Notes under the pieces: model-generated | What the model saw: the letters and a program-made list of their open reading frames with translations, nothing else | What the model was told of the DNA's origin: nothing | Databases searched by the model: none | Program-made: the position numbers and the translations under genes | Source of the DNA: DAOUAT01 sp964551735 | Lineage (GTDB): Bacteria; Chloroflexota; Anaerolineae; CG2-30-64-16 | Assembly: GCA_964551735.1 (NCBI GenBank) | Contig: CAZKEF010000022.1 | Location: 36,981 to 100,980, forward strand | Length of the DNA stretch: 64,000 bases | Direction of reading: 5' to 3' | Part shown: positions 53,978 to 61,480 of the stretch, piece after piece | How positions within the stretch are numbered: the first letter of the stretch is position 1 | Layout of the letters: each line of letters starts with the position of its first letter

Positions 53978-55083
53978 TGGATAGTTATCTACAAACCCCC
54001 GTTGAACCCGATTTCGCCGCGTTCCGCGACTGCATCCTGCGCAAGGGCACGCCCAAACGCGTCCACTACCTGGAATTGTATGAGGACAAAGAGATCAAGG
54101 ACGCCATCGTCGAGCGTTACGACATCGGCGCAGACCTGGACCCGAACGACCCGGCCTACGCGTGGCAGCGGGAGGTCGCCATCCAGACCTTCCTGGGCTA
54201 TGACGCCGTTTCCGGCGCGCTGGAGCCGCTGCTCTACTTCCCCGAGGCCGCGCACCAGGTCGAGGCGCGCGTTGCAAGGGATACGACCGAAGCCGGCGGG
54301 CAGAGCAAAGGCGACCGGCAGTGGGCCAATGAGCACGATGGCATCATCCGCAACTGGGCCGACTTCGAGGCGTATCAGTGGCCCGACCCGGCCGACCTGG
54401 ACCTGTCCCCGCTCGATTGGGCGGAAAAGCATCTGCCGCCCAACATGAAAATCTACCTGCCCGTCTATTCGTTGTACGAGTACATCGCCTGGGCGTTTGG
54501 CTACGAGAACCTGTGTTACAAGCTGTACGACGAGCCCGACCTGGTGGATGCCGTGGCGCAGAAGGTGGGCGCAATGCGTCTGAAGCACGCGCAGATCGTG
54601 TGCGACTACGACTGCGTGGGCATGCTCTTCGGTGGTGACGACATGGGCTTCAAGACCTCGCTGCTGGTGCCGAAGAAGTTCTACCTGCAGAAGACGTTTC
54701 CCTGGTACAAGCAAATCAACGCGCATGCGCACGCCAAGGGCAAACTGTGTGTGCTGCACTCCTGCGGCCGGATCGAGTCGCTGATGAACGAGCTGATAGA
54801 TGATCTGGGCTTCGACGGCCGCCAGTCGTTCGAGGATGTCATTGAGCCGGTGACGCTGGCCAAGCAGCGGTGGGGCCACCGCATCGCGGTGATCGGCGGC
54901 ATGGACATGGACTTCATGGCGACCGCGACCCCCGAGCAGGTGCGGCAGCGCACGCGCGAGACGCTGGAGGTCTGCATGCCGGGCGGGGGCTATGCGCTGG
55001 GCTGCGGGAACACGGTCGCCAACTACATCCCGGTGGAGAACTACCTGGCGATGCTGGACGAAGGCCGCCGCTGGCGCGCGTAG
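53977..55083 (+). CDS. UroD-family protein 4, complete methyltransferase zinc motif
   Basis: A 368-residue UroD-superfamily protein. It shows KLCVLHSCGRIESLMNELID and, about 70-80 residues later, EVCMPGGGYALGCGNTVANY. Together these give His-x-Cys plus a third cysteine, the zinc-binding set of MtaA/MtbA-type methyltransferases, and make this the best-preserved of the five paralogs. It also has a DDMGFKTSLLVPKKFYLQ block that is conserved in the family. It is coupled to the GH130 gene by a 1-base overlap. A corrinoid partner protein is not encoded in the window. Confidence 0.84.
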   Translation: MDSYLQTPVEPDFAAFRDCILRKGTPKRVHYLELYEDKEIKDAIVERYDIGADLDPNDPAYAWQREVAIQTFLGYDAVSGALEPLLYFPEAAHQVEARVARDTTEAGGQSKGDRQWANEHDGIIRNWADFEAYQWPDPADLDLSPLDWAEKHLPPNMKIYLPVYSLYEYIAWAFGYENLCYKLYDEPDLVDAVAQKVGAMRLKHAQIVCDYDCVGMLFGGDDMGFKTSLLVPKKFYLQKTFPWYKQINAHAHAKGKLCVLHSCGRIESLMNELIDDLGFDGRQSFEDVIEPVTLAKQRWGHRIAVIGGMDMDFMATATPEQVRQRTRETLEVCMPGGGYALGCGNTVANYIPVENYLAMLDEGRRWRA

Positions 55084-55112
55084 CGCTTGCAAGTACAGAA
55101 CTTCCCGCATAT

Positions 55113-55248
55113 GTCACCCTGAGCGGGTCTGTCAGCCAAAGCTCGCTGCGGCGCGTCACCAGCGAAGGGTCTGGTGTGCCAAGCGCGAGAGATTCTTCGC
55201 TCTTTTGCGCCGTCGCGAGAGACTCAGGGTTGAGGCGCTCAGAATGAC
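55113..55248. repeat. MITE-like element with GTCAxxCTGAGC ends
   Basis: A 136-bp intergenic element beginning GTCACCCTGAGCGGG and ending GCGCTCAGAATGAC. The ends are imperfect inverted repeats (10 of 12 positions), and it holds AGAGATTCTTCGCTC as in the short copy at 52745. It carries no gene. Confidence 0.65.
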
Positions 55249-55296
55249 GGCGGCGGAACTTATTCTCTTGCGAGCCCTTCGCTACGGGAGGCCCCA

Positions 55297-56466
55297 ATGT
55301 TACCTAAAGATCGCGTCCTCGCGGCCCTGGAGCTGCGCCAGCCGGACCGCGTGCCCTGGGGCGAGCACTTCATTGACTACAACGTGTACGAGATGATCCT
55401 GGGCCGCCGGAGCCTGATGCACGCCAAGTTCCGCGAGACGCAGGCGTATTGGGAAGACCGCCGCGACGAAGTGGTCGCCAGCTACAAGCGTGATGGTGTA
55501 GACCTGGTGCGCGCGCTCGACATGGACATCATCCCGGTTCACCCGGTCCCGCCCGCAGATTACCGGCCAACGCCCTTTGAGAGGCTGACCGAAGACACCT
55601 ATCGCGATCCGGAGACGGGCCGCCTGCACCAGATTTCGTCTGTGACGGGCGATCTCATGGAGATGCCGGTGAACACCGCCTTCCGCCGAGAGGCCACCGT
55701 CGAGGGGATGGAGGCCGAGATCGCGGCGCTGAAGGCCGAAGGCGAGCTCGATCCGGAAGATTCAACCTACGAGGTCGTCCGCCACGCAGTGCAGGCGCTT
55801 GGCGAGACCCACTTTGTGCTGGCGCTGATCAACGGGCTGGAATGGCCGCGCTTCGGCCAAACCGAGGAAGAGAGCTGGATGAACCTCGTTCAGCAGCCCG
55901 AGGTCTGCGCGAAGATCGCGGAGCTGCAGGGGATCCAGATGCTCCGCGAAGCGCGGGTCTGCGCGCGGCTGGGCGTGGACGGCATCATGGCCGTGGGCGA
56001 TCACGGTTCCAGCACCGGCCTCCTGGCCAGCCCGCGCCTCTACCGCAAGCTGTGCTACCCCTGGCAGAAGGCGCAGGCCGAGGAGGCGCGCAAGCACGGA
56101 CTCAAGGTGCTGCGCCACTGCTGCGGCAACGTCGCGCCCATCCTGAACGAGCTGGCCGAGATCAACGACGCATGGGAGGCGATCCAGCCGACCGCGGGCA
56201 TGGACATCGGCCGGCTCAAGCGGCAGGTGGGCGACCGGCTGTGCCTGTGGGGCGGCATCTGGCACGAGCACATCCACAGCGGCACGCCCGAAGACATCCG
56301 GGCGGACGCACGCTACGCGTTTGCGAACGCGGGCCCGGGCGGCGGGTTCATCATGGGGTCATCGCACTCGCTGGCGGTGGGCGCAAAGCTGGAAAACATC
56401 CTGGAGATGAAGCGCTGCCGGGACGAGTGGGGGATCTATCCCCTTGAACCGGCCGGGTGGATCTAA
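55297..56466 (+). CDS. UroD-family protein 5 (methyltransferase-like)
   Basis: A 389-residue UroD-superfamily protein with GGGAGG before its ATG. It begins LPKDRVLAALELRQPDRVPW. The metal motif is KVLRHCCGNVAPILNELAEI, and the end reads GPGGGFIMGSSHSLAVGAKL. A segment GVDGIMAVGDHGSSTGLLAS corresponds to the substrate pocket region. A repeat element separates it from paralog 4, and the 764-residue unknown gene follows by 18 bp, so the rightward operon probably continues through it. Confidence 0.82.
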   Translation: MLPKDRVLAALELRQPDRVPWGEHFIDYNVYEMILGRRSLMHAKFRETQAYWEDRRDEVVASYKRDGVDLVRALDMDIIPVHPVPPADYRPTPFERLTEDTYRDPETGRLHQISSVTGDLMEMPVNTAFRREATVEGMEAEIAALKAEGELDPEDSTYEVVRHAVQALGETHFVLALINGLEWPRFGQTEEESWMNLVQQPEVCAKIAELQGIQMLREARVCARLGVDGIMAVGDHGSSTGLLASPRLYRKLCYPWQKAQAEEARKHGLKVLRHCCGNVAPILNELAEINDAWEAIQPTAGMDIGRLKRQVGDRLCLWGGIWHEHIHSGTPEDIRADARYAFANAGPGGGFIMGSSHSLAVGAKLENILEMKRCRDEWGIYPLEPAGWI

Positions 56467-56484
56467 ACCTAGGGAAGATAAGCG

Positions 56485-58779
56485 ATGCAAATCATCACCT
56501 TTGATTGGGCCGGGGCCAGGTTGGTCTTTGAGTGGTTGGTTGCGGCGGGCGGGTACGGCTACCAGCTCGCGGTGCGGGACGGCGAGCGCTGGCGGCCCGT
56601 TTCAGCGCCGGGCAACCCCCTTGCCCGCGGGCGCAGCTTCGATCTGTTCCCGCAGCAGATCGAGCGCGCCGCTGATGGCGCGTTGGCGGTGCGCGGCGAA
56701 CGTCAGGCGGCCGGTCTGGATGGGGCCGCGATCCGCTACGCCTGGACGGGCCGGCTCACCCCCGACCCCGGCACCGGGTGGCTGCACGTAGACCTCGCGC
56801 TCGATCTCCCCGCGCCGCTGGCGCTGCAGATGGCCGGTGGGTACGAGCCGGAGGTCACGGTTGATCTCGGCCCCCTGCCGCCCTACGAGCGCGGCGACCA
56901 CGTCTGGTTCAAGACCAGCATCACCAACCCCACCAAGTGGAACGATGAGGCGTACGGCAACGATTTCCCGGGGACGTACTACTACGACCCCTACCTGCGG
57001 CTCGAACTGCTCATGTTCTTCGACATGACCGCCATGAGCTGGATGGGGTTCGATAACATCGCACGCTTCCTGAACTACCGTTGCGGGTTCCGCCGGCGCT
57101 ACCGGCCGACGCCGGCCGCGGAGGTGGGTCTGTACGCCGATGGCTATTCCGGCGCGTGCTTTCCCGGGGGCTGCCAGCGGATCGCCTACTGGCTGGCGGT
57201 CGGTTTCCGCGACGACGGCCAGGCCGCGCCCACTGAGCAGGCAGCGCTGGCGACGCTGGTCCGACGCTGCCTGGATCTCGTGCCGCCGCCCAGCCCGTGG
57301 CCCGACCGCGCCACATCATGGCACGATTTCAGCCTGAACTGCGCGCGCGACATGGCGAACGAGCCGCACGCCTGGCGCCGCGATGCCGAGGGGAATGCGT
57401 TCATCCTCAACTACGTGGACGGCGCATCACCGGCCTGGGATCAGGTCGCGCAGGCGCGCGGGCGTGTGACCAGCAATCTGCGCCCCTGCTTCGAGTCGGC
57501 GCTGTGGGCCGCGTATCCCCTGGCGGCCCTCTGCCGGATCGCGCCCGCGCCGGAATATCGCGACTTACAGGCGCGGCTGTTGGCTTTCATGGCACGTTTG
57601 CTGCGCACCGGGGAGTCAGGGCTCTTGGGCGGTCGTCCAAATCGTGCGGCCATGGCCGGGACCTGGCAGTACGTGTACTTCCTGGAGGAGCTATGGCAGG
57701 TTTCGCTCTGGCAAGGTGACACGGAGACGCAGGGCAGGATCCTGGAGGAGGTGGCTGAGGTGCTGGCGCCGCTGGCCCAGGGCTTCGGCTACCTGTTCCC
57801 GTTGTGCTTCGACAAACACACCCTGACCAAGGCCGGCAACGGCGACAATCATGCGGTTGGCGGCTTGTATGTCTGGTTCATGCTGGCGCTCTACGACGCC
57901 ACCGCGGAAGCTCGTTACCTCGAGGAAGCCCGGCAGGCGCTGCGGGTGCTCCACAACCTGCCGGTCAATACGGTGTCCCAGGAGGCGTTCCTGACATCGT
58001 GCGGCGTGCAGGCTGCTGATCGGCTCTACAACCTGACCGGGGAGCCGGAATACGCGACGATCTATCGCTATCTGCTGAGCCAGGCCTTACGGCTGGTGTA
58101 CTGGTACAGCGACCACACCTCGCCCGAGGCGAGCCAGGTGAGCATCCTGGGCATGGTGCATGCCTGCACGCCGATCATCTACGCCGCGCTGTTCGAGAAC
58201 ATTGACACGCTGGCCCGCCTTACGCCCACTTTCAAGACCTTCCCGCCCCATCCCGGCATCCTGCGCCTGTTCGATCACGCGCGGCGCAACAACTTCTACT
58301 GCTTCCCCCGCTGCCTGCCGGAGAACTGGCACACCTCGCCGCTGGACTACATCCCGCACGAAAACATCCCGCTGCTGGAAGGCCCGAACAGCACCCCTGT
58401 CGGCCAGGAGATCTACGGGGCCGGCTTCACGTTTCGCGCGTATTTGCTGTGGGAGGCGCTGGCCTGGTGCGAGGATCGGGACGTGATGGTGCTGAACCTG
58501 GACAGCTACGAGGAGCGCGGCCGGCTGGCGGAGCCGGAACCGGCCTGGACCTTCCTGGTCTTCAACCCCGGTGCGGACATCCGGCGTGCGCGACTGCACT
58601 TCCCGGTCGCGGCCGGCCGGCCGGCACGCGTCGCTTATGGCCCAGAACTGCCCCTGGGCGCCGCCTCAATTCCGCTGCACGATGGGGTGCTGGAAGTGGA
58701 TCTGCAGCCTGCCGAAGTCCTCTATATCAGGCTGGTCCAGGTCATTTCACCTTTCTGCAACGTGTCCCTCCCGGCATGA
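56485..58779 (+). CDS. Large cytosolic protein of unknown family, probable carbohydrate-active enzyme
   Basis: A 764-residue protein without signal peptide or membrane helix; GGGAAG precedes its ATG. Residues 1-260 look beta-rich and the centre (about 270-620) looks like an (alpha/alpha) barrel with many aromatic residues (NCARDMANEPHAWRRDAEGN; AMAGTWQYVYFLEELWQVSL; FDKHTLTKAGNGDNHAVGGL; YRYLLSQALRLVYWYSDHTS). A small beta domain ends the protein. This plan is seen in GH127-like, GH95-like and other enzymes, but no signature lets me name one. Being last in the UroD/GH130 operon and intracellular, it probably acts on the imported oligosaccharide. Strong candidate for a new glycosidase family. 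Confidence 0.7.
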   Translation: MQIITFDWAGARLVFEWLVAAGGYGYQLAVRDGERWRPVSAPGNPLARGRSFDLFPQQIERAADGALAVRGERQAAGLDGAAIRYAWTGRLTPDPGTGWLHVDLALDLPAPLALQMAGGYEPEVTVDLGPLPPYERGDHVWFKTSITNPTKWNDEAYGNDFPGTYYYDPYLRLELLMFFDMTAMSWMGFDNIARFLNYRCGFRRRYRPTPAAEVGLYADGYSGACFPGGCQRIAYWLAVGFRDDGQAAPTEQAALATLVRRCLDLVPPPSPWPDRATSWHDFSLNCARDMANEPHAWRRDAEGNAFILNYVDGASPAWDQVAQARGRVTSNLRPCFESALWAAYPLAALCRIAPAPEYRDLQARLLAFMARLLRTGESGLLGGRPNRAAMAGTWQYVYFLEELWQVSLWQGDTETQGRILEEVAEVLAPLAQGFGYLFPLCFDKHTLTKAGNGDNHAVGGLYVWFMLALYDATAEARYLEEARQALRVLHNLPVNTVSQEAFLTSCGVQAADRLYNLTGEPEYATIYRYLLSQALRLVYWYSDHTSPEASQVSILGMVHACTPIIYAALFENIDTLARLTPTFKTFPPHPGILRLFDHARRNNFYCFPRCLPENWHTSPLDYIPHENIPLLEGPNSTPVGQEIYGAGFTFRAYLLWEALAWCEDRDVMVLNLDSYEERGRLAEPEPAWTFLVFNPGADIRRARLHFPVAAGRPARVAYGPELPLGAASIPLHDGVLEVDLQPAEVLYIRLVQVISPFCNVSLPA

Positions 58780-58931
58780 TATCGCCGTGGGCCACAGCCG
58801 GTTGGTTGCCGCGGCCGCGCGCCGCGCCAGCAGCGACTTCGGCTGCGCTTCCGCCTTTTGCGGATGGGACAGTCCTCACAGGATTGTTGGGATATGGAAA
58901 TCTCCTATTTGCTGTTGTAGGTGCGCCAGGT

Positions 58932-59822
58932 TTATGCGGTATCTGTATCGTCCTGACCGGCCCAGGTCACGACGTATTCGCCCGTGCCGCCCGGCGGCGG
59001 CCAGGACGGCTGGCGCACCGTCCACTGCCCCGCAAGGCCAAGCGCTGCGGCGGTCAGCTCGAAGTGGCACATGGCGATCCCGATGTCCACGCGTTGCAGG
59101 TCGGCCAGGCCCAACAGCGTGAATGGAAGCGTGCCCCGCCCGTAGCCCGGCGTACGCTGCAGGTAGAAATGGTGCGCAGACCCATCCTGAATGACCCGCC
59201 AGGGCTGGCGGTTGCTGGCCGACGGCGCCAAGCGCAGCATCTCTAACGGCGTCGCATAGGGCCCGGCAGTTAATGCGTCGAGGGGCGTGTCGCAGCCGGC
59301 TTGGTAGAACAGCGCAGCCCACGGCAGGCGGGTGTCGGAACGGGCCATGCGGCGCAGCCGGTCACGCGCGCGGTTGTTCTCGGCCGCATAACCGACCGCG
59401 GCCACCGCGGGCACGACCTCAGCTTCGGCGGCGCCGATGCGTTTGGCAAAGCTGCTCTTGGTGAAGTTGCCGCCGAGCCAGCAGGTCCCCAGGCCGAGGC
59501 TGGTGGCGTGCAGGATGATGGCCTCCATGCCGTAGCCGAAATCCTCCAGGTTCCGTTCGCCCGGCCCGGCTGCGCCGATGATGAAGCCGGCCGGGTTCTT
59601 GATGAGGCCGTATGTGCCCAAGCCCCTGAGCGCGCGGCTGTCCCCCGCCGCGGCCGCAACCAGCGTGAAGCGGAGCGGCGTGCCCAGCGGCCCGGCTGTG
59701 ACCGCTGCCGCGCACTGGGACAACTGCTCCGCCTGCTCCGGGACAATCGGCGCCCTGGCATAGGCGCGACATGAATACCGCTGCTTGATGATTTCGGTGA
59801 CGGGGTTGTTGAACGCCAACAT
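58932..59822 (-). CDS. Nitroreductase-family protein (TM1586-like)
   Basis: A 296-residue flavoprotein-type sequence with two related halves. The N-terminal half opens NPVTEIIKQRYSCRAYARAP and has LEDFGYGMEAIILHATSLGL-GTCWLGG; the second half has LRLAPSASNRQPWRVIQDGS and LQRVDIGIAMCHFELTAAAL. This duplicated layout is that of the putative TM nitroreductases. It would bind FMN and use NAD(P)H; the substrate is unknown. It starts 9 bp after the glycosylase gene's stop, so they share a transcript. Confidence 0.85.
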   Translation of the reverse strand: MLAFNNPVTEIIKQRYSCRAYARAPIVPEQAEQLSQCAAAVTAGPLGTPLRFTLVAAAAGDSRALRGLGTYGLIKNPAGFIIGAAGPGERNLEDFGYGMEAIILHATSLGLGTCWLGGNFTKSSFAKRIGAAEAEVVPAVAAVGYAAENNRARDRLRRMARSDTRLPWAALFYQAGCDTPLDALTAGPYATPLEMLRLAPSASNRQPWRVIQDGSAHHFYLQRTPGYGRGTLPFTLLGLADLQRVDIGIAMCHFELTAAALGLAGQWTVRQPSWPPPGGTGEYVVTWAGQDDTDTA

Positions 59823-59831
59823 GATCTTCCT

Positions 59832-60662
59832 TTAAGTCTGGCAGCGCGGACAGAAGTAGCACGCGCCGCCCAGGTACTGGATCTTTTCGATGATCGTGCC
59901 GCAGGTCGGGCACGGCTGGCCGGCGGCGCGGTTATCCATCAGGCGCCGGTAGCCGCCGGGCCGGTTGTAGAGGTCGAATTCGTCATAGCGGCCGCCCTGG
60001 GCGATGGCAGCGGCCACAGTGACGCCGATAGCGTCATAGAGCGCGCGGCGTTGCTCGGCGCTGAGCTGGCCGATGGGATGTTTGGGGTGCAGCCCGGCGC
60101 GGAACATGATGTCCTGCGCAATGGCGTTGCCCAGGCCGGGGATGAGCTGCTCTTGCGTGAGCAGCGCTTTGACGCTGCGCTTCTCGCCTGTCGCCAGTTC
60201 AGCAATCAGGGTTGTGAAGTAGTCGAAGGTGAAGGTCGGCTCGACCGGGGTGGGGCGCATCCCCTTGATGTACTGGCGTTCCTGCTCCTGCCCGGCCTCG
60301 TGAAGCTCGAACGCCCCCCACATCTGGGTCAGCGCCGTGAGCGCGGCGCCGTCAGCGAAAGTCAGCCACAGGTGATACTTCTCCGGCAAGCGCGCGCCCG
60401 GCGGATGATACAGCAGCCGGCCCCCACACTCCCCCAGCAGCAGGACGTAGTCTGGCGCCAGCGCGATGGTCAGCCAGCGGCCCTGGGCGCGCGCCTGGCC
60501 GGCCGTCCTGCCTGCGACCAGTCCGGCAAACTCCTCATGGGTGCGGTTATACCAGACGAACTTATGCGGTGCGTTGCCCAGCGTCCCGCTGCGGATGATT
60601 TTGCCGGCCATCGTTTCGTTGATCTGCCGGGCCAGCGTGATGGTCTCAGGTAGCTCGAACAC
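59832..60662 (-). CDS. Fpg/Nei-family DNA glycosylase lacking Pro2
   Basis: A 276-residue protein with an N-terminal beta-sandwich, a helix-two-turn-helix (LTQEQLIPGLGNAIAQDIMF) and a C-terminal zinc finger (CPTCGTII, then CYFCPRCQT). These are the three parts of MutM/Nei base-excision glycosylases. The canonical enzymes begin Met-Pro-Glu-Leu-Pro-Glu and use Pro2 as the nucleophile. This one begins MFELPET, so Phe replaces Pro2 while Glu3 is kept. It belongs to a divergent branch starting M-(I/F)-ELPE whose activity is less clear. The start is not in doubt because the ELPE motif is at the N-terminus. Confidence 0.87.
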   Translation of the reverse strand: MFELPETITLARQINETMAGKIIRSGTLGNAPHKFVWYNRTHEEFAGLVAGRTAGQARAQGRWLTIALAPDYVLLLGECGGRLLYHPPGARLPEKYHLWLTFADGAALTALTQMWGAFELHEAGQEQERQYIKGMRPTPVEPTFTFDYFTTLIAELATGEKRSVKALLTQEQLIPGLGNAIAQDIMFRAGLHPKHPIGQLSAEQRRALYDAIGVTVAAAIAQGGRYDEFDLYNRPGGYRRLMDNRAAGQPCPTCGTIIEKIQYLGGACYFCPRCQT

Positions 60663-60714
60663 AGGAACCTCCGTTTAGCCAGTTTACCAGTCTACTGTGC
60701 CTGGCCACTCTCGC

Positions 60715-61020
60715 TCACAGGCCGCGCTCCCCAGCGCCGATTCTAGCTGTTTCCATGTTGAAGGGGGACATGGCCCTGCGGAGACGAGGAGGGGCGATAG
60801 GGCGATGGGGCGACGCGCGGCCCTCCCCTTTCACTCCCGCGGCCTCATCACCCGCGGCCGTCAGCCCGCGCAGCGCCGCGATCTCCTGGGCCGCGGCGCC
60901 GGCCAGGCTGTATTCCGCCAGCAGGCTGCGGTTACCCAGCGCGGACATGACGCCAGCGACGAGACACAGGCCCAGTAGACCGCCGAAAATGGCGATCAGG
61001 ACGCGCACTTTACGTTTCAT
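60715..61020 (-). CDS. Small membrane protein with repeat-derived C-terminus
   Basis: About 101 residues: a basic start (MKRKVR), one strong membrane helix (VLIAIFGGLLGLCLVAGVMS) and a short soluble helix (LAEYSLAGAAAQEIAALRGL). The last 35 residues are read from a GGGCGAT purine repeat and are unlikely to be ancestral. A possible extended -10 promoter stands about 80 bases upstream. Family unknown. Confidence 0.5.
   Translation of the reverse strand: MKRKVRVLIAIFGGLLGLCLVAGVMSALGNRSLLAEYSLAGAAAQEIAALRGLTAAGDEAAGVKGEGRASPHRPIAPPRLRRAMSPFNMETARIGAGERGL
60779..60815. repeat. Purine-rich GGGCGAT/GGGGAGAT tract, copy 1
   Basis: A tandem-like run of GAGGAGGGGCGATAGG-type units inside the 3' end of the small membrane protein gene. 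Related tracts lie at 61229 and 62751. Confidence 0.55.
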
Positions 61021-61100
61021 CGGGTGTAGGAAATGCCGGCGCACGAAGCTTGGATCCTGTGCGTTGAATCGGGCTGCCGGCGGTCCGTCGGTGCAAGGAT

Positions 61101-61109
61101 AGTATAGCA
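61101..61109 (-). promoter_or_regulatory. Possible extended -10 promoter of the small membrane protein
   Basis: Minus strand TG-C-TATACT with no clear -35. The surrounding ACCGTGCTATACT equals the one at 37647. Confidence 0.38.
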
Positions 61110-61228
61110 CGGTTGCCCGGGGACGGCTAGACGTTCATGGATGCGAGAGGAGGTGAGAACAGCGCAGAAAACCGGCCAGGGGATGGCGAGGGCCGCCGCT
61201 CAGTGTTCCACATCCGCCAGCGGTGCAG

Positions 61229-61270
61229 GGGAGCGGAGGAGATGGGGAGACACGGAGATGGGGAGATGGG
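61229..61270. repeat. Purine-rich GGGGAGAT tract, copy 2
   Basis: Units GGAGATGGGGAGA, GGAGATGGGGAGATGGG in near-tandem order. It lies upstream of the polymerase fragment; a matching tract lies just downstream of it. Confidence 0.6.
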
Positions 61271-61480
61271 CCGGCCGCCCGTCTAACGAAGGCCGGTCAG
61301 GTGGCGGGCCCGGCGAGTTCGCTGCTAAACGAAATCCAGCATGAAATCCGCGCTCTCAGCCGGTCTGTGACCGGCGGTGGATGCAGATTCCACCTTGAAT
61401 TCAGTTTCGTCCCCTGCGGGCGCGGCCGCAGGTGGCGGCTCGATGGTCACCGGGCGGTTCAGGTCGCTGAGCACCAGTGC

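Larger units (their letters stand above)
61021..61480. other. Gap of about 460 bp with repeat, no supported gene
   Basis: It holds the extended -10 above, a purine tract at 61229-61270 and otherwise sequence that is open on the plus strand but without recognisable protein features. Confidence 0.4.

Noticed and set aside
42803..56466. UroD genes as haem-synthesis hemE
   Set aside because: Five copies in a sugar operon, no other haem gene, and the His-x-Cys-Gly motif points to the methyltransferase branch.
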